IMG/VR virus record: IMGVR_UViG_3300027759_000002
Span: 115,755 to 179,754 of that record
Reading direction: 5' to 3' (one strand)
Origin: a virus
DNA length: 64,000 nt
Part shown: positions 11,331 to 21,043 of the stretch, in pieces
How the letters are laid out: each line of letters opens with the position of its first letter
How positions within the stretch are numbered: position 1 is the first letter of the stretch
The notes under the pieces: model-generated
The model's input: only the letters and a program-made list of their open reading frames with translations
What the model was told of the DNA's origin: nothing
The model's database searches: none
Position numbers and translations under genes: made by a program

Positions 11331-13885
11331 TGACAACTTTTTATACAAACGTACAGGCACTTGGCGGCCAGATTCTTTATCGTGGCGTCAAAGATGGTAA
11401 AAGAATCAAACTGAAGATTGATTATGAACCACAATTGTATCTTCCAGCCCGTAACGGTAAAGGTACCCATAAATCACTTGATGGCCTAGACCTTGTGCCA
11501 AAACGATTTGATGGCATTCGTGAAGCCAGAGAATATGTGAAACAATATGATGGTCTTCCAGGTGCTCCAAAAATCTATGGTAACACAGGATATCAATACG
11601 CTTTCATTGCAGAACAACATTCTGAAATGGTTGATTGGGAACAAGATAAAGTAAGTGTTGCAATTATCGACATTGAGGTCGGTTCGGAAAATGGTTTTCC
11701 TGATCCATACCTTGCAAACGAACCTATCACCGCAATTGCAACGACCTTTCTGAATGGTCACACTTATGTGTTTGGTTGTGGTGATTTTCGTAATGATGAT
11801 CCCGACAATATAACCTATCTGAAGTGTAAAGATGAATACACTCTTTGCAGTAAATTCATTGAGTTTTGGTCCAGAATGTATCCAGATGTTATCACTGGCT
11901 GGAACACCAAGTTCTTTGATATACCATATCTTGTCAATCGTTTTCGTAAGATTCTTGGTGAAGATAAAGCTAAGATGTTATCTCCATGGAATTATATCAG
12001 TGAACGTAAAACAAATATCAATGGTCGTTTGTTGATAGCATACAGTTTTGTTGGTATCGAATCACTTGATTATATTGAGTTATACAAATGGTATGCGCCA
12101 GGTGGTAAGTCACAAGAATCCTATCGACTAGATAATATCGCACAAGTGGAACTTGGTGAAGGCAAGATTTCATATGATGAATATGAGAACTTACACCAAC
12201 TGTATAGACTGAACTATCAAAAGTTTATCGAATACAACATTAAAGACGTTGCATTGATTATTAAACTAGAAGACAAGTTGAAGTTGATTGAGTTGGCCTT
12301 AACTCTTGCGTATGATACCAAGTGTAACTATGAAGATGTATTTGCACAGACACGTATGTGGGATTCACTGACGTATTCATATTTGTTAGGCAAAGGCATC
12401 ATTGTTCCACCAAAAGAAACACAAGAGAAAGATTCTGCGTTTGAAGGTGCATATGTTAAAGAACCACAAATTGGATTACACAATTGGGTTGCATCGTTTG
12501 ACTTGAACAGTTTGTATCCACACTTGATGATGCAGTACAACATTTCACCTGAAACGTTAATTGAACCAGAAAACTATACTGATGAAATGCGTGGTGTTCT
12601 TTCACAAGGTGTTACTGTTGATAAAATGTTAATGAAACAAATTGACACTTCGGAACTGGTTGATGTTACAATCACGCCAAACGGTCAATTCTTCCGTACC
12701 GACATTCAAGGTTTCTTACCTAAGATGATGGTCGAAATGTATGATGACCGCAAGAAATTTAAAAAGATGATGTTGCAAGCGCAACAGGAGTATGAGAATG
12801 AAAAAGATGAACGAAAAAAATATGAAATCGACAAACGAGTTGCCAGATACAACAACCTCCAGCTCGCAAAGAAAGTATCCCTTAACTCTGCCTACGGTGC
12901 TTTGGGAAGTCAGTATTTTAGGTTTTATGACCTACGCATGGCTTTGGGAGTCACTACGGCAGGCCAGCTTTCCATCAAATGGATTGAAGCGAAAATAAAC
13001 CAATACATGAATAAACTTCTTGGTACAGATAACGATTATGTAATCGCTTCTGATACTGATTCTATTTACCTGCGCCTCGGTGATTTGGTAAATAAAGTTT
13101 ATGGTGTTGATGGTGTGGTTAAAATGCCTGCACAAAAGATTATTGAATTTATGGATCGTGTTTGTGAAGATAAACTACAACCACATATTGATAAATCTTA
13201 CCAAGAGTTGGCTGATTATGTTCATGCATATGCACAAAAGATGCAGATGAAGCGTGAGGGTCTTTGTGACAAAGGTGTATGGACTGCCAAGAAACGTTAT
13301 ATTCTAAATGTATATAACAATGAAGGTGTACAGTATGCTGAACCACACATGAAAGTGATGGGTTTGGAAATGATTAAATCATCCACACCATCTGCTATTC
13401 GTGAGAAGATGAAGGCTGCCATTAAGTTGATGATGACTGGCACTGAACAACAAGTACAAGACTTTATTGCCGAGTTTAAGAAAGAGTTTAAAACATTACC
13501 AGCGGAAGAAATATCTTTTCCTCGGGGTTTGAATGGGCTAAATACTTATTCCGATCCAGTAATGTTGTTCAAAAAAGGCACACCCATTCATGTTCGTGGT
13601 GCAATCGTATATAACCACCATCTAAAACAATTGGGATTGACTAAGAAGTACCCACTCATACAAGAAGGTGAAAAACTCAAATTTACCTATTTGAGAATGC
13701 CAAATCATTTTAAGAATGATGTGATTTCTTTTCCAGGTAGAATACCTAAAGAGTTTGAGCTTGACAACTACATTGATTATGATGTACAATTCGACAAAGC
13801 ATTTCTGGAACCAATCAGTGTCATTTTAAAATGCATGAAGTGGTCTGCGGAAAAAACTAACTCTTTAGAGGACTTTTTCGGATGA
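11330..13885 (+). CDS. 43: Family B DNA polymerase (gp43)
   Basis: Replicative polymerase of 851 aa (T4 gp43 has 898). The proofreading exonuclease has DIE at residues 114-116. Polymerase motif A is DLNSLYPH (about 390), motif B KKVSLNSAYGALG (about 513) and motif C SDTDSIY (about 573). All catalytic aspartates are present. No intein or intron interrupts it. It overlaps both neighbours. It works with the clamp loader, primase, helicase and UvsX encoded in this window. Confidence 0.98.
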   Translation: MTTFYTNVQALGGQILYRGVKDGKRIKLKIDYEPQLYLPARNGKGTHKSLDGLDLVPKRFDGIREAREYVKQYDGLPGAPKIYGNTGYQYAFIAEQHSEMVDWEQDKVSVAIIDIEVGSENGFPDPYLANEPITAIATTFLNGHTYVFGCGDFRNDDPDNITYLKCKDEYTLCSKFIEFWSRMYPDVITGWNTKFFDIPYLVNRFRKILGEDKAKMLSPWNYISERKTNINGRLLIAYSFVGIESLDYIELYKWYAPGGKSQESYRLDNIAQVELGEGKISYDEYENLHQLYRLNYQKFIEYNIKDVALIIKLEDKLKLIELALTLAYDTKCNYEDVFAQTRMWDSLTYSYLLGKGIIVPPKETQEKDSAFEGAYVKEPQIGLHNWVASFDLNSLYPHLMMQYNISPETLIEPENYTDEMRGVLSQGVTVDKMLMKQIDTSELVDVTITPNGQFFRTDIQGFLPKMMVEMYDDRKKFKKMMLQAQQEYENEKDERKKYEIDKRVARYNNLQLAKKVSLNSAYGALGSQYFRFYDLRMALGVTTAGQLSIKWIEAKINQYMNKLLGTDNDYVIASDTDSIYLRLGDLVNKVYGVDGVVKMPAQKIIEFMDRVCEDKLQPHIDKSYQELADYVHAYAQKMQMKREGLCDKGVWTAKKRYILNVYNNEGVQYAEPHMKVMGLEMIKSSTPSAIREKMKAAIKLMMTGTEQQVQDFIAEFKKEFKTLPAEEISFPRGLNGLNTYSDPVMLFKKGTPIHVRGAIVYNHHLKQLGLTKKYPLIQEGEKLKFTYLRMPNHFKNDVISFPGRIPKEFELDNYIDYDVQFDKAFLEPISVILKCMKWSAEKTNSLEDFFG

Positions 13886-15060
13886 TATTTTTAACGTTAC
13901 TTACAGCACTAGGTTTATCTGGTGTTTCTGCCTACTATTCAGTTATTGGTTTAGCACAAATTTTTCCTGGTTCATTTTGGCCAATTATTTTTATGGGTTC
14001 GGTTCTTGAAGCTTCGAAACTAGTAACAGTATCGTGGTTGTATAATAATTGGAAACAATGTCCTTTTCTTATTAAATCATATTTGTCGATAGCAGTTATC
14101 ATTTTAATGTTGATTACTTCAATGGGTATATTTGGTTTCTTATCAAAGGCACACTTAGAACATTCAGCAGATAGTGGTCCGTATGTTGATAAGATTTCTA
14201 TCATTGACGAAAAAATCAGAACATCAAAAGAAAATATTGATGCGAACCGGAAGGCGCTTAGACAAATGGATGAGGCTGTGGACCAAGTTATGGGCCGCAG
14301 TACTGATGAAAAAGGTGCGGATAAAGCTGTTGCAGTCCGAAAAACACAGCAGAAAGAACGCATCCGCCTTCAATCTGAGATTTCGACCGAACAGAAAACT
14401 ATTGCAACCCTCAATGAAGAAAGAGCACCGATATCAACGGAACTCCGTAAGGTTGAAGCGGATGTAGGACCAATCAAATACATTGCTGCACTGGCATATG
14501 GTGAAGCAACAACTGACATTATGGACAAAGCAGTACGCCTTGTTATTCTATTGATTATTGTTGTATTTGATCCATTAGCAATTCTATTGTTAATCGCATA
14601 TAACATGTCAATCAAACAAAAAGAAGATGTTGAAGACTTCTTCGAACGAGTTAAAGTAAATGCAAGAAAATTGGATGAAGATGCCAAGCATGCTGAGCAA
14701 GAGGTTGTTAATGTAGTACCTGAAACTGTACATGTTGAAGAACCAGTTGATCCTTATGCATACCTGAAACAGCCATTCAAACACTTTGAGAATTTGAAAC
14801 CAATGGTTGCACCAAAAGAAGATACTTTGCAAATTAAAAAAGATAATATGATTGTGATTGATGATATAACTGGTGAAACCATACCGCCAATCACACATGA
14901 AAAGGTAACAATTGAAACCCACAATGCACGAAATTCTGTTATGTATGAAGAACATCATGTACCAATAGAAGAACCTGTGAAAAAATTGGAACCTAAGTAT
15001 GATTATGATGAACCGTATTCTTTTAAAGAGAAAGAAATTCGTGATGCTGGTAAATTTTAA
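13882..15060 (+). CDS. Polytopic membrane protein with coiled coil, 392 aa
   Basis: Begins with hydrophobic segments at about residues 1-23, 33-55 and 66-90, then a long charged coiled coil (about 100-205), a further membrane span (about 218-245) and a Pro/Glu-rich hydrophilic tail. It overlaps the polymerase stop by 4 bases and is followed by uvsX, a placement typical of related marine phages. Function unknown; membrane anchoring of replication is possible but unproven. Confidence 0.8.
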   Translation: MIFLTLLTALGLSGVSAYYSVIGLAQIFPGSFWPIIFMGSVLEASKLVTVSWLYNNWKQCPFLIKSYLSIAVIILMLITSMGIFGFLSKAHLEHSADSGPYVDKISIIDEKIRTSKENIDANRKALRQMDEAVDQVMGRSTDEKGADKAVAVRKTQQKERIRLQSEISTEQKTIATLNEERAPISTELRKVEADVGPIKYIAALAYGEATTDIMDKAVRLVILLIIVVFDPLAILLLIAYNMSIKQKEDVEDFFERVKVNARKLDEDAKHAEQEVVNVVPETVHVEEPVDPYAYLKQPFKHFENLKPMVAPKEDTLQIKKDNMIVIDDITGETIPPITHEKVTIETHNARNSVMYEEHHVPIEEPVKKLEPKYDYDEPYSFKEKEIRDAGKF

Positions 15061-15071
15061 AGGATGAAACA

Positions 15072-16139
15072 ATGAGTATATTAGACAAAATTAAAAAAAA
15101 TAGTAGTATTAAAGATTCTGCTATCTTAGCTAAATCAAAATTCTTCAATGCGAAGGATATGATTCCAACAGCGGTGCCAATTATTAACGTGGCACTTTCT
15201 GGTAAGTTAGATGGTGGTCTGACACCAGGTCTTACAATGTGGGCAGGTCCGTCCAAACACTTTAAGACTGCATTTAGTTTGTTGATGGCCAAATCTTACT
15301 TGGACAAATATCCCGATGCAGCACTACTATTCTATGATTCAGAGTTTGGTACTCCGCAGTCTTATTTTGACAGCTTTGGTATTGACACAGAGCGGGTGCT
15401 CCATACTCCTCTTACAGATATTGAACAACTCAAATTCGACATAATGGCACAGTTGACACAATTGGAACGTGGTGATAAGTTGATTATTGTCATTGATTCA
15501 ATTGGTAACTTAGCATCTAAGAAAGAGGTTGAAGATGCCTTAGCGGAGAAATCAGTTGCTGATATGTCCCGAGCCAAACAAGTTAAGAGTTTGTTCCGTA
15601 TGGTGACACCTCACTTATCATTGAAAGACATTCCAATGGTTGTTGTAAATCACACATACATGGAAATTGGTATGTTCCCTAAAGCTATTGTCGGTGGTGG
15701 TACAGGTTCATATTATTCAGCTGACAATATTTTTATTATCGGCCGTCAACAAGAAAAAGATGGTACAGAAGTTACCGGTTACAATTTTATTATTAACGTG
15801 GAAAAATCTAGATATGTCAAAGAAAAATCTAAAATACCTGTCAGTGTATCTTTTGATGGTGGTATTAGCACTTGGTCTGGTTTACTTGACCTTGCTATTG
15901 AGTCCAAACATGTGGTTAAACCAAAGAATGGTTGGTATCAACGTGTTGACACAGATGGTGTGATTGAAGAAAAGAATTACCGTGAGAAGGACACCGACAC
16001 CAAAGACTTTTGGATGCCTATTCTGAAACAGAAATCTTTCCGTGATTTCATTGAGAACAAATACCGTGTGGCATCCGGAGAAATTATGACAAGCAATATT
16101 GATGAAACATTTGATGTTGCAACCATGAATGGTGTATAA
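15072..16139 (+). CDS. uvsX: UvsX, RecA-like recombinase
   Basis: Strand-exchange protein for recombination-dependent replication and repair. Walker A GPSKHFKT at about residues 58-65 lacks the usual second glycine, as in T4 UvsX. A following FYDSEFG (about 87) and Walker B LIIVIDSIG (about 138) complete the ATPase site. At 355 aa it is close to T4 UvsX (391). ATG has a weak AGGA SD. Confidence 0.95.
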   Translation: MSILDKIKKNSSIKDSAILAKSKFFNAKDMIPTAVPIINVALSGKLDGGLTPGLTMWAGPSKHFKTAFSLLMAKSYLDKYPDAALLFYDSEFGTPQSYFDSFGIDTERVLHTPLTDIEQLKFDIMAQLTQLERGDKLIIVIDSIGNLASKKEVEDALAEKSVADMSRAKQVKSLFRMVTPHLSLKDIPMVVVNHTYMEIGMFPKAIVGGGTGSYYSADNIFIIGRQQEKDGTEVTGYNFIINVEKSRYVKEKSKIPVSVSFDGGISTWSGLLDLAIESKHVVKPKNGWYQRVDTDGVIEEKNYREKDTDTKDFWMPILKQKSFRDFIENKYRVASGEIMTSNIDETFDVATMNGV

Positions 16140-16459
16140 TGATTGAGGGAATAGATTACTGCTACATCTATCCAAAGGATGACAAAACAGCAGTCAACAT
16201 TAAATTTTTGGAAGGTCCTTATAAAGATACCATATTCAAATATGGTAAGGTAAAGTTTAAGGAAGAAAACGAACAGGCCTATTTACTTTTTGCTTACGAT
16301 GTGTTAGAATCACCTGTAAAGAAGCCAGCCAAACTGGAAAAAGATGATGACTTTAAAAACTACATTGGTGACTTATTGGTGGAAATAATGTCATCTAACA
16401 TGGAACAGGAAGTAATTGATGAAACTGGAACAGACGATTCTAAAAAATCTAATTTATAA
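16139..16459 (+). CDS. Conserved hypothetical protein of the replication cluster
   Basis: 106 residues. It starts on the last base of the uvsX stop and overlaps the helicase gene by 41 bases, so expression is tightly coupled. The N-terminal half looks like a small beta domain (YCYIYPKDD, then VNIKFLEGPYKDTIFKYGKVKF); the C-terminal half is acidic. A helicase- or recombinase-associated role is suggested only by position. Confidence 0.7.
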   Translation: MIEGIDYCYIYPKDDKTAVNIKFLEGPYKDTIFKYGKVKFKEENEQAYLLFAYDVLESPVKKPAKLEKDDDFKNYIGDLLVEIMSSNMEQEVIDETGTDDSKKSNL

Positions 16460-17810
16460 TGAAGAATATTTACGCAAGGTTTTACCATTTCTAAAATCAG
16501 AATATTTTACAGACAGAAGCGACAAAACATTATATGATGAGATTGCATCATTCACAGAAACTTACAATTCTACACCAACGGTTGAAGCACTTGTACTGGC
16601 CGTCAAAGAAAGGCGAAATCTCTCAGATGAGGAAGTGGAGAAGTGTGAATCTTATCTAAAAGAGATTGAGAAAACTAAAGGTGAAGAATCCAAGGTTCAA
16701 TGGCTTGTTGACAAGACCGAACAGTTTTGCCAAGAGAAGGCCATTTATAACGCTGTATTGGGGTCTATTTCAATCCTCGATGGCAAGGACAAAACCAATG
16801 ACAAAGGTTCGATTCCCAAAATACTATCAGATGCCTTAGCGATAAGTTTTGACAATTCTGTTGGCCACGATTATCTTGAAAACTCGGATGAACGATATGA
16901 TTTCTACCATCGTAAAGAAGAACGAATCCCTTTTGACTTAGAGTTCTTTAACAAAATCACAAAAGGTGGCTTGCCTAATAAGACGCTTAATATAGCTCTT
17001 GCCGGAACTGGTGTTGGAAAAAGTTTGTTCATGTGTCATGTGGCTGCAGGCTGTATGGTACAAGGCAAGAATGTTCTTTACATCACAATGGAAATGAGTG
17101 AAGAAAAGATTGCAGAACGTATTGATGCCAACTTATTGAATGTCACGATTGATGACCTTGTAAGTTTACCAAAAGATTTGTATGATAAAAAGATTAATAA
17201 ACTCCGTGAAAAGACTGTGGGTAAACTTATCATTAAAGAGTATCCAACAGCGTCTGCAAGCAGCATACATTTTCGTACCTTACTCAACGAGCTTAATCTT
17301 AAAAAGTCTTTTGTTCCTGATATTATTTTCATTGACTACCTCAATATTTGTTGTTCTTCTCGCATCAAAGCAGGAGCAAATGTCAACTCATATTCCTACG
17401 TTAAATCCATCGCCGAGGAGTTGCGAGGTCTTGCCGTTGAGTTCGGAGTACCTATTGTTTCTGCGACACAAACAACTAGAAGTGGATTTACTTCTTCCGA
17501 TCCCGGACTTGAGGACACAAGTGAGTCTTTTGGTTTGCCGGCAACCGCAGACTTGATGTTTGCATTGATTTCTTCCGAAGAACTAGAAGAAATGGGACAG
17601 ATTATGGTAAAACAATTGAAGAATCGTTATAATGATCCAACGCATTTCAAACGATTCACTCTAGGTATTGATAGGTCGAAAATGAGATTATATGATATTG
17701 AACAGTCTAGCCAAGATGGCATCACAGATTCTGGTCAAGATAAACCACTCAACACATTTGGTAACAGAGAGAAAACACAGAAGAAATCATTCGATGGATT
17801 TAAAGTATGA
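16419..17810 (+). CDS. 41: DnaB-type replicative helicase (gp41)
   Basis: Hexameric 5'-3' helicase of 463 aa that drives the fork and binds the primase. Walker A GTGVGKS at about residue 196, ITMEMSEEKIAERIDANLL after it, Walker B IIFIDYLNI, then SATQTTRSG near residue 350 (H4-like). ATG 16419 is used although TTG 16416 precedes it in frame. Most of its first 40 bases lie within the preceding gene. Confidence 0.96.
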   Translation: MKLEQTILKNLIYNEEYLRKVLPFLKSEYFTDRSDKTLYDEIASFTETYNSTPTVEALVLAVKERRNLSDEEVEKCESYLKEIEKTKGEESKVQWLVDKTEQFCQEKAIYNAVLGSISILDGKDKTNDKGSIPKILSDALAISFDNSVGHDYLENSDERYDFYHRKEERIPFDLEFFNKITKGGLPNKTLNIALAGTGVGKSLFMCHVAAGCMVQGKNVLYITMEMSEEKIAERIDANLLNVTIDDLVSLPKDLYDKKINKLREKTVGKLIIKEYPTASASSIHFRTLLNELNLKKSFVPDIIFIDYLNICCSSRIKAGANVNSYSYVKSIAEELRGLAVEFGVPIVSATQTTRSGFTSSDPGLEDTSESFGLPATADLMFALISSEELEEMGQIMVKQLKNRYNDPTHFKRFTLGIDRSKMRLYDIEQSSQDGITDSGQDKPLNTFGNREKTQKKSFDGFKV

Positions 17811-18913
17811 AATTAGAATTTAATGATGCAGTTCATTGCGCCAAAGTATTTGAAGATTACTTTGGTAGTTTTGACCGTATTGATGAGTATATGCGTGACC
17901 AAAAGTTGAATTCTTTGGCCGAATTGCCATCCAATCCTTTGTTTCCGATTGAAGATGAGTTGTTTCAAGACTTCACAATGAATCCAAAAAATATGAATTT
18001 TGAGGTTGTCGAGATTGATAATGAAACTTGGACCAATCTATTGAACATCACTTCATCTCATGTAAACATTCCGCCAGTTGGCCGCAATGTTAAACTGGCA
18101 GTGCGTGAAACCAATACAGGAAAGTACGTAGGATTCATCCGTCTTGGTTCACCTGTAATCAACTGTAAGCCACGTAATGATATGCTTGGTCAAGTGTTTA
18201 CACAAAAACCTGAGTGGGGTAAACGATTCAATAATTCTGCAATGATGGGTTTTGTTATTGTACCTGCACAACCATTTGGTTATAATTACCTTGGTGGTAA
18301 ACTGTTGGCTGCAATCTGCACTTCACATGAAGTACGTGAGATTGTAAATGTAAAGTATGGAATGAACCTGTGTCTCTTTGAAACAACTTCTTTGTATGGT
18401 AGTTCAAAGACTGTATCGCAATATGATGGTATGAAACCATATATCAGATATAAAGGCCTGACAGATTCTGATTTTCTTCCTATGATGCACGGCAAACCTT
18501 ATTCTGACCTACGTGATTTCGTACAAGATAAAGTCGGACCTTTGGTTGAAGATGTTGCTTCTAGTAAGAAACTGAAAATCTCTATGAAGATTATTTCCCT
18601 CACTAAAGCTGCACTTAAAGGTACACCTGAAGGGGATACATTCATAGCAACGATTGGGAAAGCAAAAGGGTTGACAGAGCAAAAAAGATATTACACCAGT
18701 GACTATGGCTTTAAAAACATGGTTGACTATGTAAACTGTAAGACGGACGTGCTTATTCCTGGTGAAAACTATGAAAAACACAATCTGGTAAACTTGATTG
18801 AATGGTGGCGAAATAAGGCTTGTAATCGGTATGAAACTCTGTACAATGAGAAACGGTTAAAAACCGAACTAGAAATTTGGACTTCTGGAAAGGAGATCCA
18901 AATTATAAGATAA
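17807..18913 (+). CDS. DUF4338/DruA-like protein
   Basis: 368 residues, overlapping the helicase stop by 4 bases. The core from about residue 105 reads GKYVGFIRLGSPVINCKPR, then FNNSAMMGFVIVPAQ, LGGKLLAA, a KYG and LFETTSLYGSSK. This follows the DUF4338 order (RPRDxxIGW, NNxRFLIxP, LASHLLG, YG, ETF), the fold of DruA from Druantia anti-phage systems. Function in phages is unknown. The match is by motif order, not alignment, so confidence is moderate. Confidence 0.55.
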   Translation: MKLEFNDAVHCAKVFEDYFGSFDRIDEYMRDQKLNSLAELPSNPLFPIEDELFQDFTMNPKNMNFEVVEIDNETWTNLLNITSSHVNIPPVGRNVKLAVRETNTGKYVGFIRLGSPVINCKPRNDMLGQVFTQKPEWGKRFNNSAMMGFVIVPAQPFGYNYLGGKLLAAICTSHEVREIVNVKYGMNLCLFETTSLYGSSKTVSQYDGMKPYIRYKGLTDSDFLPMMHGKPYSDLRDFVQDKVGPLVEDVASSKKLKISMKIISLTKAALKGTPEGDTFIATIGKAKGLTEQKRYYTSDYGFKNMVDYVNCKTDVLIPGENYEKHNLVNLIEWWRNKACNRYETLYNEKRLKTELEIWTSGKEIQIIR

Positions 18914-18917
18914 ATAC
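18909..18917 (+). promoter_or_regulatory. T4-type late promoter (GATAAATAC)
   Basis: GATAAATAC at 18909-18917, about 19 bases before ATG 18936, fits the late-promoter pattern and straddles the end of the DUF4338-like gene. Confidence 0.6.
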
Positions 18918-18935
18918 TTTTTTTGAAGGTGTTAA

Positions 18936-20012
18936 ATGGCTTATACTTTTTTCCCAAAGACTGCAACGGAAATCAAGCAAACTCTAAAGGGTGATAAAGC
19001 AAAGATAGAAGATATAATCAATATCTTTGCTTATCTAAAATCAAAATTTCCAAAAGTTGAAACTCCAATCAATGTTGATCCTGCATCAATTGCTAAGATT
19101 AATGTTACAAGAGATTTACAAACGGATATTGACCTTGCTAAAATAAAAAGAGAAGCAAAGGTAACTAAAATTACCATGAAATTTGGTTCTGGATCATCTG
19201 GCGGCCGAGGTGTACAGAATAAAGGTAATGCATATGAGGGAGAACTTGCTGATGCATTGAGACAATGGTGGAAAGGTGAAAAGATAACCGACACAAAATT
19301 ACTTCAAGCAGTTGACGATATAGTTAAGCTTCATAAACTGAATAAATGTAAAAGTGTAGAAGTTAAAGAGGTTGGTGAATTAAACAACAAAAGACCTTTT
19401 ATATTCTCACCACAAGTTTTAATTTCATCTAAAATTCCTGTACGTGATAACAATCTGGGGCCCGTTGTTACCGACATTACATTAATTTGTGATAAGAAAG
19501 AAATCTTCCTAAGTTTGAAAACTGGCGGCACTGTTACCTTTTTCAACTCAGGCATCCGTACAGTTCTTTCACCAGCAGAAATCAAATCTGGTAAAATTAC
19601 AAATAAAGATGGTTTAAAAATTCTTAATATGTTTAATATCAACGATGCATTGTTTTGTGATATCTACAATGGTAAATTAAAAAAAGGTTATGTTGAAGAT
19701 GTTTGGAAAACAATGTCATCAAAACAGAAGAATGAATTGAAAAACTTTTTGATTTCTGGTGTTGGCCATGGTTATACTATCGTACATAAACTGACGGGTA
19801 AAACCGAAGTGTATGAAATTGATAAAGATTATATGACTTCAGCCGCTACACCAAACTCATGTAATGTATACTATGGTGGTAAATCTGGTACAGGTAAGCG
19901 TATTGACATGGAAATAGAAACGGGTCATTACATTCTTAAACTAAACATACGTGATACACAAGGTGGTGATGGTTATCCTACCCGTATGATGTGTGACTAC
20001 TCTTACAAATAA
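18936..20012 (+). CDS. Hypothetical protein, possible PD-(D/E)XK nuclease fold
   Basis: 358 residues with an apparent late promoter. An EGELADALRQW helix (about 100) precedes VVTDITLICDKKEIFLSLKTGG (about 176-197), whose D and S-L-K spacing recalls the D-(D/E)-X-K core, with Ser or Leu in the usual acidic place. It also carries Gly-rich stretches (GSGSSGGRG). Similar proteins in related phages are annotated as unknown or structural. Late expression favours a virion or packaging role. Confidence 0.55.
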   Translation: MAYTFFPKTATEIKQTLKGDKAKIEDIINIFAYLKSKFPKVETPINVDPASIAKINVTRDLQTDIDLAKIKREAKVTKITMKFGSGSSGGRGVQNKGNAYEGELADALRQWWKGEKITDTKLLQAVDDIVKLHKLNKCKSVEVKEVGELNNKRPFIFSPQVLISSKIPVRDNNLGPVVTDITLICDKKEIFLSLKTGGTVTFFNSGIRTVLSPAEIKSGKITNKDGLKILNMFNINDALFCDIYNGKLKKGYVEDVWKTMSSKQKNELKNFLISGVGHGYTIVHKLTGKTEVYEIDKDYMTSAATPNSCNVYYGGKSGTGKRIDMEIETGHYILKLNIRDTQGGDGYPTRMMCDYSYK

Positions 20013-20314
20013 TGGCACTAACAGATTTTGATAAAATACTAAAACAGTATGAGGACACCGAAAATGATTTCGGGTTCTCTGCTATTTCAGAACAGGAATA
20101 TAATTCCACAATTAAAGAGAGTGTACAGACCGTTGAGAATTACAAAGTTAATTTGACAGAAACGGAAAGACGCTTGGCTGAACTTGAGAAGATGATTATC
20201 CCTTTCCTAAAGAAACTACATAGTACAGGAGATAAAGAATATATCTACTGGCCTAATCGTAAACCAGCAATTGAAAAACAAATTGAGGCAATTTTAAAAT
20301 TAACTAGAGGATGA
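20012..20314 (+). CDS. Conserved hypothetical coiled-coil protein, 100 aa
   Basis: Starts on the last base of the preceding stop, so translationally coupled. Charged, with helices at about 45-70 (TVENYKVNLTETERRLAELE) and a C-terminal YIYWPNRKPAIEKQIEAILK element that recurs in T4-like phage hypotheticals. It may be a partner of the preceding late protein. Function unknown. Confidence 0.65.
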   Translation: MALTDFDKILKQYEDTENDFGFSAISEQEYNSTIKESVQTVENYKVNLTETERRLAELEKMIIPFLKKLHSTGDKEYIYWPNRKPAIEKQIEAILKLTRG

Positions 20315-20320
20315 TAAATT

Positions 20321-21043
20321 ATGAAACCGTTAGTGACTGTGATTACGCCTACCACAGGTGCACCGTGTGTACGTCAAGCGTTAGACTCGGTTAAAAACCA
20401 AACCTATGATAACATACAACACTTAGTTGTTGTTGATGGCCAACCAAAAGGTCGTGTGATAGCCAAAGAGTATCCACATATTGACCTAATCGACCTCCCA
20501 TACCCAACAGGAAAAGACCAATACAACGGACATAGAATATATGGTGCAATGACCTATATTGCAAACGGTGAGTTCCTATGTTTCTTAGATGAAGATAATT
20601 GGTACGAACCAAATCATATTGAAACCTTGGTTGATGTTATATCAAAGGGAAACAAATGGGCATACTCACTACGTAAAATCGTCAGCCAAGAAGGCGAATA
20701 TATATGTAACGATGATTGTGAATCACTAGGTAAATGGACCTCCGTGATTAATGATAAATTCATTGATGTAAATTGTTTTATGATACCTAAGGCCGCAGCA
20801 TTAGGTTTTTCACCTTACTGGTACCGCAGAGCAAGACATCCACAAGAACAGCCGGAAGTTGATAGAATATTGTCACCGTTTATGATGCAAAATTTACCAG
20901 AATTTGACACGAATGGCCAATATACAATAAACTATAGAGTTGCAAGCAGAGGAGATTCTGTTCAGGCGGAATTCTTTTTGAAAGGAAATGAGATGATGAG
21001 TAAACAATATAATGGAGATTTACCATGGACAAAAAAGACCTGA
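20321..21043 (+). CDS. Family 2 glycosyltransferase
   Basis: GT-A fold enzyme of 240 aa. N-terminal TVITPTTGAPCVRQALDS, then NIQHLVVVDG for the first nucleotide-sugar strand, and LDEDNWYEPNHIE near residue 89 as the DXD-type metal site. Family members transfer sugars to glycans or proteins. First of a block of five surface-sugar-type genes, which may modify virion proteins or host glycans. Overlaps the next gene by 19 bases. Confidence 0.85.
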   Translation: MKPLVTVITPTTGAPCVRQALDSVKNQTYDNIQHLVVVDGQPKGRVIAKEYPHIDLIDLPYPTGKDQYNGHRIYGAMTYIANGEFLCFLDEDNWYEPNHIETLVDVISKGNKWAYSLRKIVSQEGEYICNDDCESLGKWTSVINDKFIDVNCFMIPKAAALGFSPYWYRRARHPQEQPEVDRILSPFMMQNLPEFDTNGQYTINYRVASRGDSVQAEFFLKGNEMMSKQYNGDLPWTKKT

